NCBI GenBank assembly: GCA_023053575.1
Contig: JAKZAP010000014.1
Coordinates: 17,076,938 to 17,140,937 of the forward strand
Direction: 5' to 3'
Length of the DNA stretch: 64,000 bases
From: Branchinecta lynchi
Lineage: Eukaryota > Arthropoda > Branchiopoda > Anostraca > Branchinectidae
Shown here: in pieces, positions 33,181 through 44,914 of the stretch
Numbering within the stretch: position 1 is the stretch's first letter
Layout: each line of letters opens with the position of its first letter
Notes under the pieces: generated by a model
Told to the model about the DNA's origin: nothing
Database searches by the model: none
The model's input: only the letters and a program-made list of their open reading frames with translations
Position numbers and translations under genes: made by a program

Positions 33181-33675
33181 CCGCGATGCCCATGAGCTGC
33201 GTCGGTCCTGTCAGATCGCGAAAGTCCATTCGCTGGGAATAAGCAAAATATGTAGCCTAGTTTGACGAAAATTAATTTTTTGTGGGGTTGATATATATAT
33301 TCATTGGATGAGTACCGTATTCATATATGTATGTCTTATGTGTATTATATATATTGTTTCATGTCAATTAATATCTGTGTGGGTTTCGATGGGTTGGGCT
33401 GGACTTGAATCTCATTCGTCGCGGAGATTTTCCAACCGCAATTCTTGTATTGGCGTCAGTGTGAGAGGCTAATGCGTTAATGATGCCAGGTTTTTAGGAA
33501 CGTTCATAGCCGAATTGTATGAAATCTCAACCCAGATCAGCCAAAAAGGCGTTTTTCCTTCGTACAAGCTCAAGTGAAGCTATCCCCCTTGTTCATGCAA
33601 ATGTTTCCTAAGTTTCGGAAACTCAAGAAATTTCCGCAATCGAGTTTGCAAAATGACTTCATTTTTTTTTTTTAG
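33181..33675. other. Unassigned intronic stretch upstream of exon 3
   Basis: Contains a TA-rich microsatellite (gatatatatattcattgg area, 33290-33360) and the long polypyrimidine tract (33661-33673) of the exon 3 acceptor. No other feature. Confidence 0.4.
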
Positions 33676-33846
33676 ACGGATAAAAAGTTACTGAGAATTC
33701 TTGGCGATCGCCCAGTTCTGACCAGCGGTGGAAGTGACGTAACTCTGGTTGTCAACAGCACATTTTTGAAGCTAACCTCGAAAGATGGCTCGCCGATCGC
33801 ATGCCATGAAATGCCAAACATTTCGTTTGCCTCCGGTGGAGATCCT
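33676..33846 (+). CDS. Shc: SHC adaptor, PTB domain exon (visible exon 3)
   Basis: 57 codons in phase 0, from TDKKLLRILGDRPVL through SDVTLVVNSTFLKLTS to HEMPNISFASGGDP. This is the central PTB beta-sandwich: a surface loop, the TLVV..S.FLKL strand pair and the 'ISFASGGD' strand, a hallmark of Shc family PTB domains. The acceptor is a T-rich tract ending tttag; the donor is gtaagt. The joined protein reads without gap from exon 2 (KKP) and into exon 4 (ETLDF). No stops, no frameshifts. Confidence 0.95.
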
Positions 33847-35068
33847 GTAAGTCCTTTCCGAGTATTACCATCTAGCGAAAGAATTTAGAATCAGACAGGG
33901 TAGCCTAGGAATGCATAAATCCAGGTTCGCCTGCTATGCCTGCCTTTGCATGGGATTTGCTCGGCAACGTTAGGTGGTCGTACTTTTCGTGTAGTTGAAC
34001 TGAAGGCTGAAGGGTGCGAACTGACGGCTGACCGAGTAGTAGTTTATCGAAGTGACCGGTGGATGTCGGGGGGTTGAAGTGACTGGTAACTGAACCAACG
34101 GCTTGACGGACTGCGGTGGTTCGTCTGACGGTGGTTGAAGTGACTCTGCTCGCCGCAATCGTGCTACCAATCGTGCTACCAAATAAAGTTCCCTTATCGG
34201 TTCAGGGCTCTCCTGTGAATTAGGCTATATATAGATTATTTCTAATTAGCCCACAGGCCACGACAACAGTTGAACACAAATAGGAATCTCCTCCAGAATC
34301 TTCCTCTAATTGAATGACATATGACAACATTCAGCAATCCATTTCCTTATTTTATTAAATTTTTTTTACCCCATAAACAGTTCCTTCGTAAACCACGTAA
34401 GCGCCCCATTCTCTCAATACTAGCAAAACACCCATCCTTAATAACTCTTTTAAACCATTCTTCGTTCAATTCACACTCACCATACTGTTCTTTCCTCCAT
34501 CCATATGAACCACACTCTCATCCAGACTCGATCACATTGGATTATGGGAAGGACTGGATTTCTGCCTACCATCAAGGACAAATAATCAGATAGAACTTCT
34601 GTCTTTAGTCAACTATAAAAAAAAACGACGATACTGAGCGGACCTAGAGGTATTTACTCTATCTTTGAGCTGATGTTCTCTTTATTATACAAACCAACTT
34701 TTACATGCTAAACTACATGAACACTCCTTTTGTAACCTTTTTAACATCCTTTATACATGTAGCTGATACCCAGGACTGCAGGAAAGCCCGAATGGGCCTG
34801 TGAGGGGAGAAAAAAAAAACAAAAAAAAAATCACTTTACATTAATTTTCAAATACTTTTTCAAAAAAGAGAAGAAAACTGTTAGAACAAAAAGAAATGAT
34901 GGAAGAAAGCAACGAACAAAACAACAACAAACAATAAGTGGGAAACCCTGCCGTCGTAACCAAAATCAACGAATCAACTAACAGATGGAGTAAAATGTTA
35001 TCAATGGTGTTTTGCCAAGAAATGTGTCTTTAGTCGGACCTTGAACTGAACTGAACTGATGTTGATAC
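33847..35068. other. Shc intron: mixed repeat debris
   Basis: 33990-34190 has diverged 'gaagtgac' and 'ctgacggtgg' words. 34740-34815 has 'ggaaagcccgaatgggcctg' before an A run, a LINE 3'-end style sequence. On the minus strand, 34860-35060 starts 'cagttcagttcaaggtccg' and encodes VRLKTHFLAK, like a LINE carboxy terminus. A 90-codon frame at 34321-34593 is not recognised. Confidence 0.4.
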
Positions 35069-35389
35069 CAGGATTGCCACATATCGCACGATATAGTGAA
35101 TTGTCACTCTATCTTATATGTGTCACTCTTGTCCTACGTAGGACACAAAATTCACTCTATTTCAAAAAACGTCCAGAGCTGTAATTTTCCAGCAGTGATT
35201 CCGACCTAAAGTGATTATTTCACGTTTTTTCAAGGACACTAAATTAAGATTTGTAATTTTTGCAGCATCGATTCGCACCAAAAGTGACAGTTTCCCATTT
35301 TTTCATGAAAACATAATTTCACTTCCGAATCACTCTCTGTTTTGGACCAAAAGTCACTCACAATTTTTTTTTTCGATGTGGCAACCCTA
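35069..35389 (+). mobile_element. hAT-type MITE, S family, copy 1
   Basis: Termini 'caggattgccac' and the inverse of 'tagggttgccac'. The interior has 'aattgtcactctat', 'cttgtcctacgtaggac', 'gattccgacc' and 'cactctctgttttgg'. Perfect 8-bp duplication gttgatac at 35061-35068 and 35390-35397. Confidence 0.92.
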
Positions 35390-36149
35390 GTTGATACCAC
35401 TTTACTCATCTTCCGTCTTCGCCGTTGCTTATCGCACAAGAAATAGTGAAGAAGGCTGGCAGGAGACGTACTCCGCGCGCTGACCCGCTCTGGAGTGCGT
35501 CCATTGAACCAATCAGCTTTTACTCCTACTTTTCCTCACCAGCGACTTAACAGCGATTTAGCTATTTGTAGAGGTAGGGAAACGTGATGTGGTGCGACGC
35601 TAGTAACCTCCCCTCGTTCATAGCGGACAGACTATGGGGAAATATTCGACTCCGCATAGTCATACTACAGAGATAGGGAGACGGAGGTTCTGTCAGATTA
35701 TTTGTTCTCGCTACCATTACCACAATATCGTCTTCTAGCTCCAGTTGGTAGACCTGTACCTCCGCCTTCTCGAACGCCTCTGTAAACATCCTCTTCAGTC
35801 TATTAATTATTTCAAATCTTCATTACCCAGAAGAAGATCCTTTGGATTTCGTAAAGGCTCTTATCTTTCAGCGTATGGACGTCCGTAGTTCCACAAATAT
35901 CCAGCTGGGAATTGTTGTTGTTTTCTGCACGCTTGGGGAAGTTTCCGGTGGATATCCGGGATAGATTCCGGATGGAATTGCGAGGGGTTTAGGAATTATG
36001 TACTCCCGAAAAATCCCTATGGGCCATAGCCGGCTATGGATGGCTGATTGTCAGTATCAGGAATTGGAATTTGTTGGTTTCAAAATATAACCAACGGGGG
36101 CTGCTACATTAAAAATACAACTCAATACATACAAATTAGAAGGGGAAAG

Positions 36150-36815
36150 GGTCGGTCCGGTCCTTATTCATGTGCGATGTGTGGTAGCGTGGAGACATTT
36201 GTTGTGTGAATGCGAAAGTTTTAGTGACCTTAATGTTAGACATTTTTGGAGTGAATGAAGAATGGATGTGTGACATAACGAGGAATAGCTGTTTTGGAAA
36301 TATCAAACAGGCGGTTAGGCTCCTCAGCGTAGTCCTAGTCCATAGTGATAGGTGCCTGCACGGGCGTCACTATGGGGGGAGGGGGGGACTCCCAAAGTTC
36401 TTGAGAAAGTACTTCGTCGGGCGAGTTGGATAGTGACGCCCCGGGGTACCTATACGGGTATTATTTTTGTGTGTTTTGTTGTTAATTTTTTATATATTTT
36501 TTATATTTTTTCCATGGCGTTGGCTCTTAGCGCAAATAAAATCTTAACTTATACAAACAAAAAGAAGAAAGCTTCAACAATAGCAGCGCACCAGTTTCAA
36601 TCAGGATGGGTGGAACCCGTTGTATCCCCACTTTCGCTACACAGATAGAGACAGATTTTTTGTCATTCTCTGAATGAATGTTTGATTAGTTATATAAGAT
36701 GGTAGTAAATGTGTACTGGTTGCGTTTTTCAAGCACGTATGTGCTTTGTTTGTAACCGGCCGTCAAGCCGGAATGATTTTTTTTAGTAAAGTTGTTGAAT
36801 CCTGAATGAATGTAT
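36150..36815 (+). pseudogene. LINE C-terminal knuckle remnant and 3' UTR
   Basis: The frame near 36180-36260 reads WRHLLCECESFSDLNVRHFW then a stop, the H..C.C pattern seen at LINE carboxy termini; an indel separates it from an upstream C.MCG. The 3' part 'taaccggccgtcaagccgg' and 'gttgaatcctgaatgaatg' (36757-36812) looks like a LINE 3' UTR. The two may belong together, interrupted by the insertion at 36359-36447. Confidence 0.5.
36359..36447. mobile_element. Short MITE with 'gggcgtcactat' ends
   Basis: The left end 'acgggcgtcactat' and right end 'atagtgacgccccg' are inverse. A 7-nt G run is internal. The flanks ggtgcctg and ggtaccta share 6 of 8 bases, compatible with a decayed 8-bp duplication. 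A related end lies at 20470. Confidence 0.5.
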
Positions 36816-36819
36816 TAAA

Positions 36820-38039
36820 TTTATTTCCCATTTTTAGGACACAAGTCACAAATGGAGTATAAAATAAAAAAAAAACAAGAAGACACAAGATGTAACACAT
36901 AGTTTTTGAGACTCTTATTTACACATGGGGCAACATAGGCCTATACAAAGTGGCTAGCGTCATGATTGTACATTTTATAACAAAACGGTCTTCAGCAGCA
37001 ATTCTTGCATATGATATGATGACACCAGTTTTTATCGCTGATCTTGGCGGAAGGCGCCACCTTACTCATTTCACGTCTGAACTGCTTTTTCACCTTACCT
37101 TATTACGCCAACATTGTTGAACGCAAAAAGACAGCAACTTCTGATTGTACTGTCAGTCACACTATCATACCAGGAAAACGTTCATCTAGAACAATGTAAG
37201 TTGTACATTTGGGAGGCCCTTTGTCATGTGGAGTCGACTGAGCGTGGTTGAACGTCAAATGTTTTGACACTCTGTTAATCAGAATCTGTTATATGACGTC
37301 AGGCGTAGGTGGATATGTCTGGGAGGCTCTGGTGTTGATTTGGTGGTTATAGCATTACTGATTATATTTTCATTCGACACATAATTAGCAGCATTGAAGT
37401 CTGGAAGCCTGGCATTGGCCTTAGCAAATACTGGTATTTTATGTGACTTCCGGTAAAACTCAGATAGACATTTTGGGTAATAATGTTGATTTTCCATGAA
37501 GCATATATAGCCATTTTCCGGTACGTGTTTCCGGTTCCGGAAATGAGTAATTATGTTCAGTAGTGGATGATAAATGTTGTTCTGGTCAACATTCTAAAAT
37601 ATTCCTTTTGGCATAAATGAGCACTTTTCGTTCTAGTGTTTGGATTGTTTCCTTACCATTCATATATTATCTTTCTTCTGTTGGTAATTGGTCGAGCTGT
37701 TTAAAATCCGACTTTCGAACAACGAAAGAGCGATATCGGTCAAGCGGTGCGTAGCTTTACGTTTGAATGCACCGTGTGAAACTTTGGACCCTCAAAAGTT
37801 GGCAGTAGAAACTAAGCAAAGATAGATCCAGAATTTTGAAATTTCAACTCTCAGACTATGTGTCTTGGATTTACCTTTGCGAGTTGTCGTAGTGACTGAG
37901 TGCTGAAAAACCAAAGAATCATACTATATACCCGAAATAAGAGTTTTCTGGCACTAGACCACCTCAAATCCCTAATACCCGATGTTTGGCATAGCCTATG
38001 GCAAACGCCGGTTGCCCTATTTCACACATTAGGCCCCCT
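36820..38039. other. Unassigned intronic stretch
   Basis: No gene, RNA or repeat family recognised. 37300-37500 has a minus frame of 72 codons without support. Confidence 0.4.
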
Positions 38040-38272
38040 AACCCACTAATAAATATTTTTAATTAATTTTTTTTTTCTTTTTTCATTTGTGTGGTATATG
38101 GAATTTTTTTTTATTAATTAGTGTTGAAATGAAATTAAGTTATTGTTTAAGTTAAGTTAAAGTAGTTTGTGGTAACCGCCCAGCGCCAGTGCATTTATGT
38201 CTTCTCATGGGCGGTTACCTATCAAGATCGGTTATTATGTAATTTAGCAATAAAATAATCTAATCTAACAAT
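38040..38272 (+). repeat. LINE 3' end with (TAATC)n tail
   Basis: The inverted words 'gtaaccgcccagcg' and 'gggcggttacc' flank the stretch just before 'gcaataaaataatctaatct'. The tail resembles that of the long LINE ending at 40811. Confidence 0.5.
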
Positions 38273-38661
38273 ATTTATGGAGCTCGGGTGCCCAAGATTT
38301 ACATAGTATATCCAAAATCAGGGACTTGTGGCAGACTCCATTAGGTGGTTTGGGTTTCTACCTGACTTTACCAAGTTGTATAGCAAACTTACCAAAGAAT
38401 CTTATTCGGCTGTTCTATAGTGTGGTAACCTGTGTCATGACTTGGCAGAATTTCATTGCAAACTGCGTATCTGCCTGGCCAGGCTAACGCTGCCCCCCTC
38501 CCCCGTTTAATGGTCTTAATTAGTGATATGACACGTCCCCTGTAATCACCTTTATCTACTGCTTCAAAGAGCTTCCCGAAATATCACATGACAACATACT
38601 CTCGAATTCTGCGGATTAGTGGCTTTCCAGGAACCTACTGCTGACGTTATCTCTTTTACAG

Positions 38662-38952
38662 GAAACTCTCGACTTCGTCGCTTACGTTGCAAAGGATTCC
38701 CGGTACGGTCGCTCTTGCTTCGTCTTGAAATGCACCGAGGTGCTTGCTCAGGATGTCATAACCACAGTCGGTCAGGCCTTCGAGCTGCGCTTTAAGGAAT
38801 ATCTAAAAAGGGCGCCTAAATCAGGTTCAGACCAGCCCCATCCCCCGTTGCCAAGGCAGGACGATCCTGACTATTATAACGACCTCCCGGGAAAGGTTGC
38901 GCCTGACCTCACAACTCCTGTAGTGACACCATTGCCTGCAATGACCCTAAAG
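38662..38952 (+). CDS. Shc: SHC adaptor, PTB end and CH1 start exon (visible exon 4)
   Basis: 97 codons in phase 0. The first half (ETLDFVAYVAKDSRYGRSCF, VLKCTEVLAQDVITTVGQAF, ELRFKEYL) completes the PTB domain with its carboxy-terminal helix. The rest is a linker containing DPDYYNDLPGK. The YYN motif matches the paired tyrosines of Shc proteins that, once phosphorylated, bind the Grb2 SH2 domain. The acceptor is 'tatctcttttacag' and the donor 'gtaagt'. Exit is phase 0 after MTLK. Length and order agree with the family. Only one YYN site is seen in the window; the second (YVN-type) would lie in CH1 sequence farther on. Confidence 0.95.
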
Positions 38953-39190
38953 GTAAGTCTTGTCTTTCACTTGTCGCGGGCGGCTCTAATGGTGGGTTTA
39001 CACACTGCGTAAAATCCGAGCGTATTTTACGCACTTTTTGAGCTTGAAAGGATTTCTAGCACTACGGACGTATTAGGCGATTTAGGGAGAAGTGAAGGGT
39101 AGAGAGGGGGTCGGAGGCTTCCCCGGATTAAACCCCGACCGGAGAGTCCGGCATAATATACTCGGCCGGAGCTGCGGTAGGGCATGAGAG

Positions 39191-39489
39191 CAGAGTTGCC
39201 ACGTGTCGCACGTTAGTGTGAATTGTCACTCTATTTTGTTTTTGTCACTCTTGTCCTACATAAAAATCACTCTATTTCAGGAATGACCATGAGTCATTTT
39301 TGCAGCAGGGATTCCGACCAGAAATGACTATTTCAAGTTTTTTTCATTAAAGTAAAATTAAGATGTGTAATTTTTACAGAGACGATTCGGACCAAAAATG
39401 TACATTTCGTGAAAATAAATTTCACTCCCAATTCACTCTCTGTTTTGGGCCAAAAGTCACTCTCTAAATATTTTGATGTGGCAACCCTG
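39191..39489 (+). mobile_element. hAT-type MITE, S family, copy 2
   Basis: Ends 'cagagttgccac' and 'gtggcaaccctg', 299 bp, same interior words as copies 1 and 4. The flanks (catgagag and tattacag) do not match, so the duplication has been lost or one edge rearranged. Confidence 0.85.
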
Positions 39490-40203
39490 TATTACAGTCG
39501 CTGGTGGTATGTCGTGGAGTAGGTAGGTAGAGGGTTTGAACAGTAGGAAAGTAAACAAAAAGAGGAGAGAGAACAAAAAGAGGAGAAAAGAAGGTGTGAG
39601 ATTAAGGATGAGTTTATTGGAGTAAAATCCACTGTTTCCAATTCTTATGATTTCGCACGACTGCGCACGAGGTCTCGTGTTTCCCCGATGTTGTTAATTT
39701 TGTTTTTCTGGTCTCACGAGAAACTCACGACTTCCTGGATTTCTCATTTTTTTTTAACTCAAAATGCTGATTTAATGTAAGAAATGTATTGTAGCTAAGG
39801 TTTTCAAAACTCGTTTGATAGCTTTCTATCGGGCTGGGTGGTTTGCATTTCATTATATGACCGAGATCGTTCGGGATTCCAAAACACCGCCCTGACCATA
39901 ACTTATATGGGTCTAGGTGCCCCCCCCCCCCCAAAAAAAAAAAAAACACGCCCCCCCCCCCCTCGACTGAAATTATATAGGAAACTAAAAAAAGCGTATT
40001 AAAACTGAAGTTTGGACCGCGAGCACTTAAGAATTTTCCCTAGACACGCTAATTTACTGTTGACGCGTGAAGGCGGCTCGCTGGCCGCTTGCCTCTATAT
40101 ATACTACTACTAATAATAATAATTTATCTATTACTCATCATACACTCACAAAGAGAAAGACGAAAGTGTAAAAATTAATACACGGAAAGACATAACACCG
40201 TAA
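39490..40203. other. Unassigned intronic stretch
   Basis: 39918-39962 has two long C runs separated by an A run. No gene or family is named. Confidence 0.4.
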
Positions 40204-40810
40204 AACAAGACCAAAGGTTTCGATGGGACCCCAAAAATTTAATATTTGACCCAGACAATTGGGTCTTGTAAAGATCCGGTCTTCATCAGACTCCTTGAAC
40301 AGTTTACGCTACTAAGACAATTTAGAAACAGATTAAGGCAAATGGTAATCATCTGGGAAGACCAAGTTCAAATATGGATTCAGCATGTGTGTTTACCTCA
40401 GTAGCCTGCGTCATATTCACTTTGACAGAAGTTGCTGCTTTACTTCTGCCAAATTTCCTGTTTTGGCCGGATTCCAGGCGAATTACTTGTCTTGCAAAAA
40501 TTGAAGTTCAAAAATGGATTCAGCGTATCTTCTTACCCCTATGTCAAACCTCTAATCAACTTCAGGTAAAACTTCAATTTTTAAAAGATTTTCCGACTTC
40601 AGTCACATTCGTGGCGAACTATGTGTCCTGGTAGAAAATAATTGTCTTACACGAAGTCAGCATGTCTTCCTACACATAAGTCGATCACCTAATGAAATTC
40701 AAATAAAACTTATACTTTAACAAGTTTTCCAGTTTGGCCGGATTCCAGGCGATCTACTTGTCCGACGAGAAAATAATTTTCTTATTCGGATTCAGTATGT
40801 TTCTCTATCC
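40204..40810 (-). repeat. R-family element, part one of a split copy
   Basis: Starts 'aacaagaccaaaggtttcga' and runs through core units to 'agtatgtttctctatcc', where the LINE begins. Its other half is 43618-43996 ('tcgaacctccgatcaacttc' to 'ccctccacttcgttttggga'). Confidence 0.85.
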
Positions 40811-43617
40811 TTAGATTATTAGATTAGATTATATATGGGGTTTATTGGAAAAAAATACTAAGAACTACAAAACCCTCTAGAAGTTTACACTTGTTAAGAG
40901 GTTTAACAAACCCCCTTTGAGAGATTAACCTACATAACACTATAATAAATAAAGAAATAAGAAAAAGAAAAGAAGAGAAGAGAAAAAAGTAAACAAAACA
41001 CTTACTCGGTTCCTGGTCGAACACCCAACAAACAAAAAATTTATACACTCCAAAATCCCGTCTCCAAAAACAAACAAAACCAAATAAATAAATGAAGAAT
41101 AAATGATTAAATAAACATAACGGAATCTGGGCCAACCTGAGAACGACTCAAATCAACATAAAACAATTTAAAACTCATATTGGTGAAGACAAAGGGTTTT
41201 AAGATCTCGACGGAACTCACACAAATTCTCTGACCTTCTTAACGATTCTGGCAATATATTCCATACAATCGGCCCAGCATGACGTAGTGAAAATAGTGAC
41301 CTTGTGCTAACAACCTGTGGCATTCGTATGTCACTAGCATTACGCGTTGGATAATTATGTACAGCACCTCCTGAAATAAACATATTCAGGAAACAATTGG
41401 GAACCTGGTTCGAAAAATACTTAAACATAAATAATGCACGGTAAAATTTTCCAAGCCCAGACAAAGGAATAATATTTAACTGCACATATCTTGATCTTAC
41501 CGACGTTCTATTTCTATCCCCAGACAACACGCGTAGTGCCATATTTTGCATCACACGTAACTGTTGCAAATGAACAGAGAAAGTACTGGACCAAACACTC
41601 ACACAATACACCAAGTAAGGGTGAACTAAAGAGAAATAGATTAATCTCATCACTGAATTAGGAAACATATTTTTTAACTTTCTCATCATTCCAACATTTC
41701 TAGCTATCTTACTACTTATAAACGAAATATGGTCTTTAAAACTAAGGCATTCATCCAAAATAACTCCAAGATACCGTATAGTATTAGTACGCTTGATAAC
41801 ATAGCTATCCATTTGTACATCTACAATCCAAGGATAAAAGTTAGAAGACCGACCATACAGAACAAAACCTGATTTACTATGATTTAACAAAAGTTTATTT
41901 ACTCTCATCCACTTATCTATACATACCATACCCTTTTTCATTGTTGCTATTAAATCGGATGCGGTCTTAGCTGCCACGGTAAAATGAGTATCATCAGCAA
42001 AACTAGGGATAATGACCTTACAATTGGGGAGTGATCCATCTACAATATCTATCAGATCCGAAACAGAAAAACGTAAATCATTAATGTACACCAAAAACAG
42101 AAGTGGACCTAAAACGGAGCCCTGCGGAACACCATACTCAACTACTCTATCACTAGACTTAGTATTACAAATTTCTACGTGATGGGTCCTACCACTCAAA
42201 AAAGATTCGAATAATGTCAGCGCTTTTCCTCGAATACCACAATGTTCTAACTTCTGAATTAAAATTGCATGATCAACTGTATCGAACGCTTTTACAATAT
42301 CAAGAAATATAGACGCCACTTTAAAACCCTGGTCCAAAGCATCATGCACAAATGTTGTCAATAATAATACTGCATGTTCTGTTGACATCCCTTTACGAAA
42401 ACCGAACTGATTTGGATGAAAAAAACACCTATTCTCCAAAAACTCAGATGCCCTAAAATTTATAAGTTTCTCTACTAGCCTAGATATAATAGAAATAAGG
42501 GATATCGGTCGATAATCATTCACATTTTTCCTATCACCCCCCTTAAATAACGGAATTACTCTAGCACTTTTAAGGCATTCCGGATATATACCACTTTTGA
42601 AACACAAATTAATTAAATTCAAAAGTTGGTGCGCAACTATAGGGAAAATTGACTTAAAAACTTTAGTTGATAATAAATCTGACCCCGAAGCACTATTTCG
42701 CATACTTTTCACTACGTCAAACAATTCTTGTACAGTAACTGGTCGCAAATGCATAGAAACGTCACTACTATCAGGCAAAAATTGAGTAAACTCACCATCA
42801 CCTGGGTGCCATTCAACCGACGACGCTAACCTGCCGCCTACACTCGAAAAATGCTCACACATACGCTCACTAGTTTGCTGAATGTTTTCACCATCTACAA
42901 TACTACAAAGGATTTCAGGCTTATTCGGCTTAATCACAGATTTTATCACATTCCAAGTCTTGCCTGGGTTACCTTCCGCCTTTTTAAAACGATCACTCAG
43001 GTAATCAAATTTCGCTTTACGGAGAATACTATTCAGCTTATTACTATAAGTTTTATAAATACCTACATCATTATTATCATTACTTAATACTGACTTTTTA
43101 TACAACTGCTGTCGCCTAGCTAAAGAAACTAGAATGCTCTTCGTAACCCAAGGCTTCTTCGGCGAATCAAAATAATGTCGCTTCTTCTTTATCTGGGAAC
43201 ATGTAACTACAGCATCCTTAATCATCGAGTACCAAAGCGTAAACTTATCATTCACATCCAAATCTGCACTTTCTAAATAATCACAATTTTTCGCTTGAAG
43301 TTCTTTCTTTAATTTTAATACATTTATAACGCTCAGGTCTTTTTTCGGCAAATCATGACGCTCTGACCTAGACTGGTTCAATAAAGACGGAATAGATACC
43401 AATAAACCAAAATGATCAGAAACATCGTTCACTATGACGTCAGCACTACTGTACCCAGTATTTAAAAATATATTATCAATAAGTGTCGCTGAATCGTTTT
43501 TTACCCTTGTACATATATTAACAGAAGGCTGTAGCCCGTAACCCAACATCATATTTAAATGTTCTCTGACTTTAAAATTACTATTTACTGTTCTTAGATC
43601 CATATTGAAATCACCGC
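40811..43617 (-). mobile_element. 5'-truncated non-LTR retrotransposon (LINE, Jockey-like)
   Basis: On the minus strand it starts abruptly inside the endonuclease domain ('tttgcggtgatttcaat', GDFNMD) and runs through the reverse transcriptase frame. A 356-bp 3' UTR with an 'aataaacccc' signal follows, then a 'taatctaatctaataatcta' tail at 40811-40835. It interrupts an R copy whose halves flank it. The absence of ORF1 and of the endonuclease amino terminus marks a dead-on-arrival 5' truncation, but the frame is unbroken, suggesting a fairly recent insertion. Confidence 0.92.
41168..43617 (-). CDS. LINE endonuclease-reverse transcriptase polyprotein, truncated
   Basis: An intact frame of about 816 codons from the LINE (824 if read from the ATG at 43642 in the flanking R sequence). 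In that 824-residue numbering, residues 9-80 are the end of an APE-type endonuclease (GDFNMD, then VNDVSDHFG, whose D76-H77 is the catalytic pair). Residues 300-600 are the reverse transcriptase: RVIPLFKGGDRKNVNDYRPI, GFRKGMSTEH, FLDIVKAFDTVDH with the first catalytic Asp (449), YGVPQGSVLGP, then FADD (548-551). Known: such enzymes prime reverse transcription on nicked target DNA. The carboxy end (YPTRNASDIRMPQV, VWNILPESLRRSE) fits Jockey-superfamily LINEs. The first eight residues MKLIGGSI come from the R repeat, so that ATG is not the native start. Confidence 0.9.
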
Positions 43618-43996
43618 AAATCGAACCTCCGATCAACTTCATATGAAACTTTTATTTTTGACAAATTTTCTGTGTTTAGCCGGATTCCAAGGGAGCCACT
43701 TGTCCGGCGAGAAAATGATTTTCATATCCGGATTCAGCATAGCTCCTTACCCCTAAATCGACTAACGTACTCATTAGCTCTTAAAAATTATTTTTCCCCC
43801 TTAATTTGAAACCTCTCCCCCTCCCCTAAATACAGAGCTATGAGGCCCATCTACGAACTCGACCTTTCCCTTGACCCAAAGAATCCTCACACCAAGTTCA
43901 TCAAAATATCTCATTCCCTTCGCGAGTTATCGTGCTGACAGACGGACAACTTTTGTGAAGTCATAGGTATCCCTCCACTTCGTTTTGGGAAGCCAA
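43618..43996 (-). repeat. R-family element, part two of a split copy
   Basis: Continues the R copy beginning at 40204 on the far side of the LINE. It contains a core unit, the 'agagctatgaggcccatct' region and the microsatellite end, finishing 'ccctccacttcgttttggga'. Confidence 0.85.
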
Positions 43997-44214
43997 ACAC
44001 GAACATTTTTCCTAAAAGTGATACCGTTTTTTTGGCCGGAGGGGGAGACTGTTTTGTTTTTGTTGTTTTTTGGGCGGGGAATTTGCACCATTGCCGCGTA
44101 GTCGCAACAGTTAATATTTGTTGGTACGTGCGAGTCGTCCGATCCAGGAGTCGTTGAAATGAGGGGTATCACCCCCCCCCCCTGGCCTGGGTGCTTCGGA
44201 CCACTCCTGTTTAT

Positions 44215-44600
44215 ATTCCGATCTTCCGTGAGTGCCGATGGCAGTTGGAGATTCTGAACATAAACGGTGTCTGTTAAGCTATTATACCCTTTACTTTGCC
44301 TTTGAGTTCCACTGTTTGTTTTGTTCCACGTAAGTCCTTGTCGGGGCCTTAATATGCCACGGTTCTTAGTTTGTTTAATTTTTTTCGACGAACTTGCAAA
44401 TTAAATTTTCGATCAAATGGTATTTTTAGTCTTTTTATAGCTTTTTCATTCACATTTACATAAAATTTCAGTGACAAGCCAAGTTAGATTTGTTTTATGT
44501 TTAAATTTGTATATATACTGGTACAGTTGGTACGTGAGACGCTCAGTTCCGCAATCATGCTGTGAAAGTTTATTTTGAAAAATAAATCATCATCATCACG
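44215..44600 (+). repeat. LINE 3' UTR with (ATC)n tail
   Basis: 'gaaaaataaatcatcatcat' at 44578-44598 is a polyadenylation-like signal followed by a simple ATC tail, as at 53101-53137. Upstream sequence has no open frame. Confidence 0.4.
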
Positions 44601-44914
44601 TTGCGACGTGTGTTTCAGTTTGCTTACGACGTAAATATTTGAAACAATATTCAAATAATTTGGTTCGACGTATCACATTGCATGTTCTTTTTCTACTGTT
44701 AGGATGCTTCAACCAATCAATTTAATTTTAACCCTGGTAGCACTAGGCTAACACGGGTGGAAATTGGAAAATATTTCTTTCTAGGAACGTCTTTAAAGTA
44801 ATGCAGAACGGTCCAAGTTCCTTGGATGCCGTAACATGGCTGGAAGTGTTGCAAAAGCAAGTAAGGCAATTAAATTAAAGTATTAAAACAATAAAATTGT
44901 TCTTTACACTGAGG

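Larger units (their letters stand above)
13614..33675 (+). other. Shc: Shc intron of 20,062 bp
   Basis: The donor gtaagt (13614) and acceptor 'ttttttttttttag' (ending 33675) delimit it. Its exons join in phase 0 at KKP/TDKK with no missing PTB sequence, so no further coding exon is required inside. It is filled with LINE remnants, at least six DNA-element families and four R copies, listed separately. Confidence 0.85.

Noticed and set aside
44785..44860. Exon-like segment (ctag acceptor, gtaagg donor, open frame with NVFKVMQNGPSSLDAV)
   Set aside because: It would have to be entered in a different phase from the phase-0 exit of Shc exon 4; in phase 0 it hits TAA after three codons. No Shc similarity.
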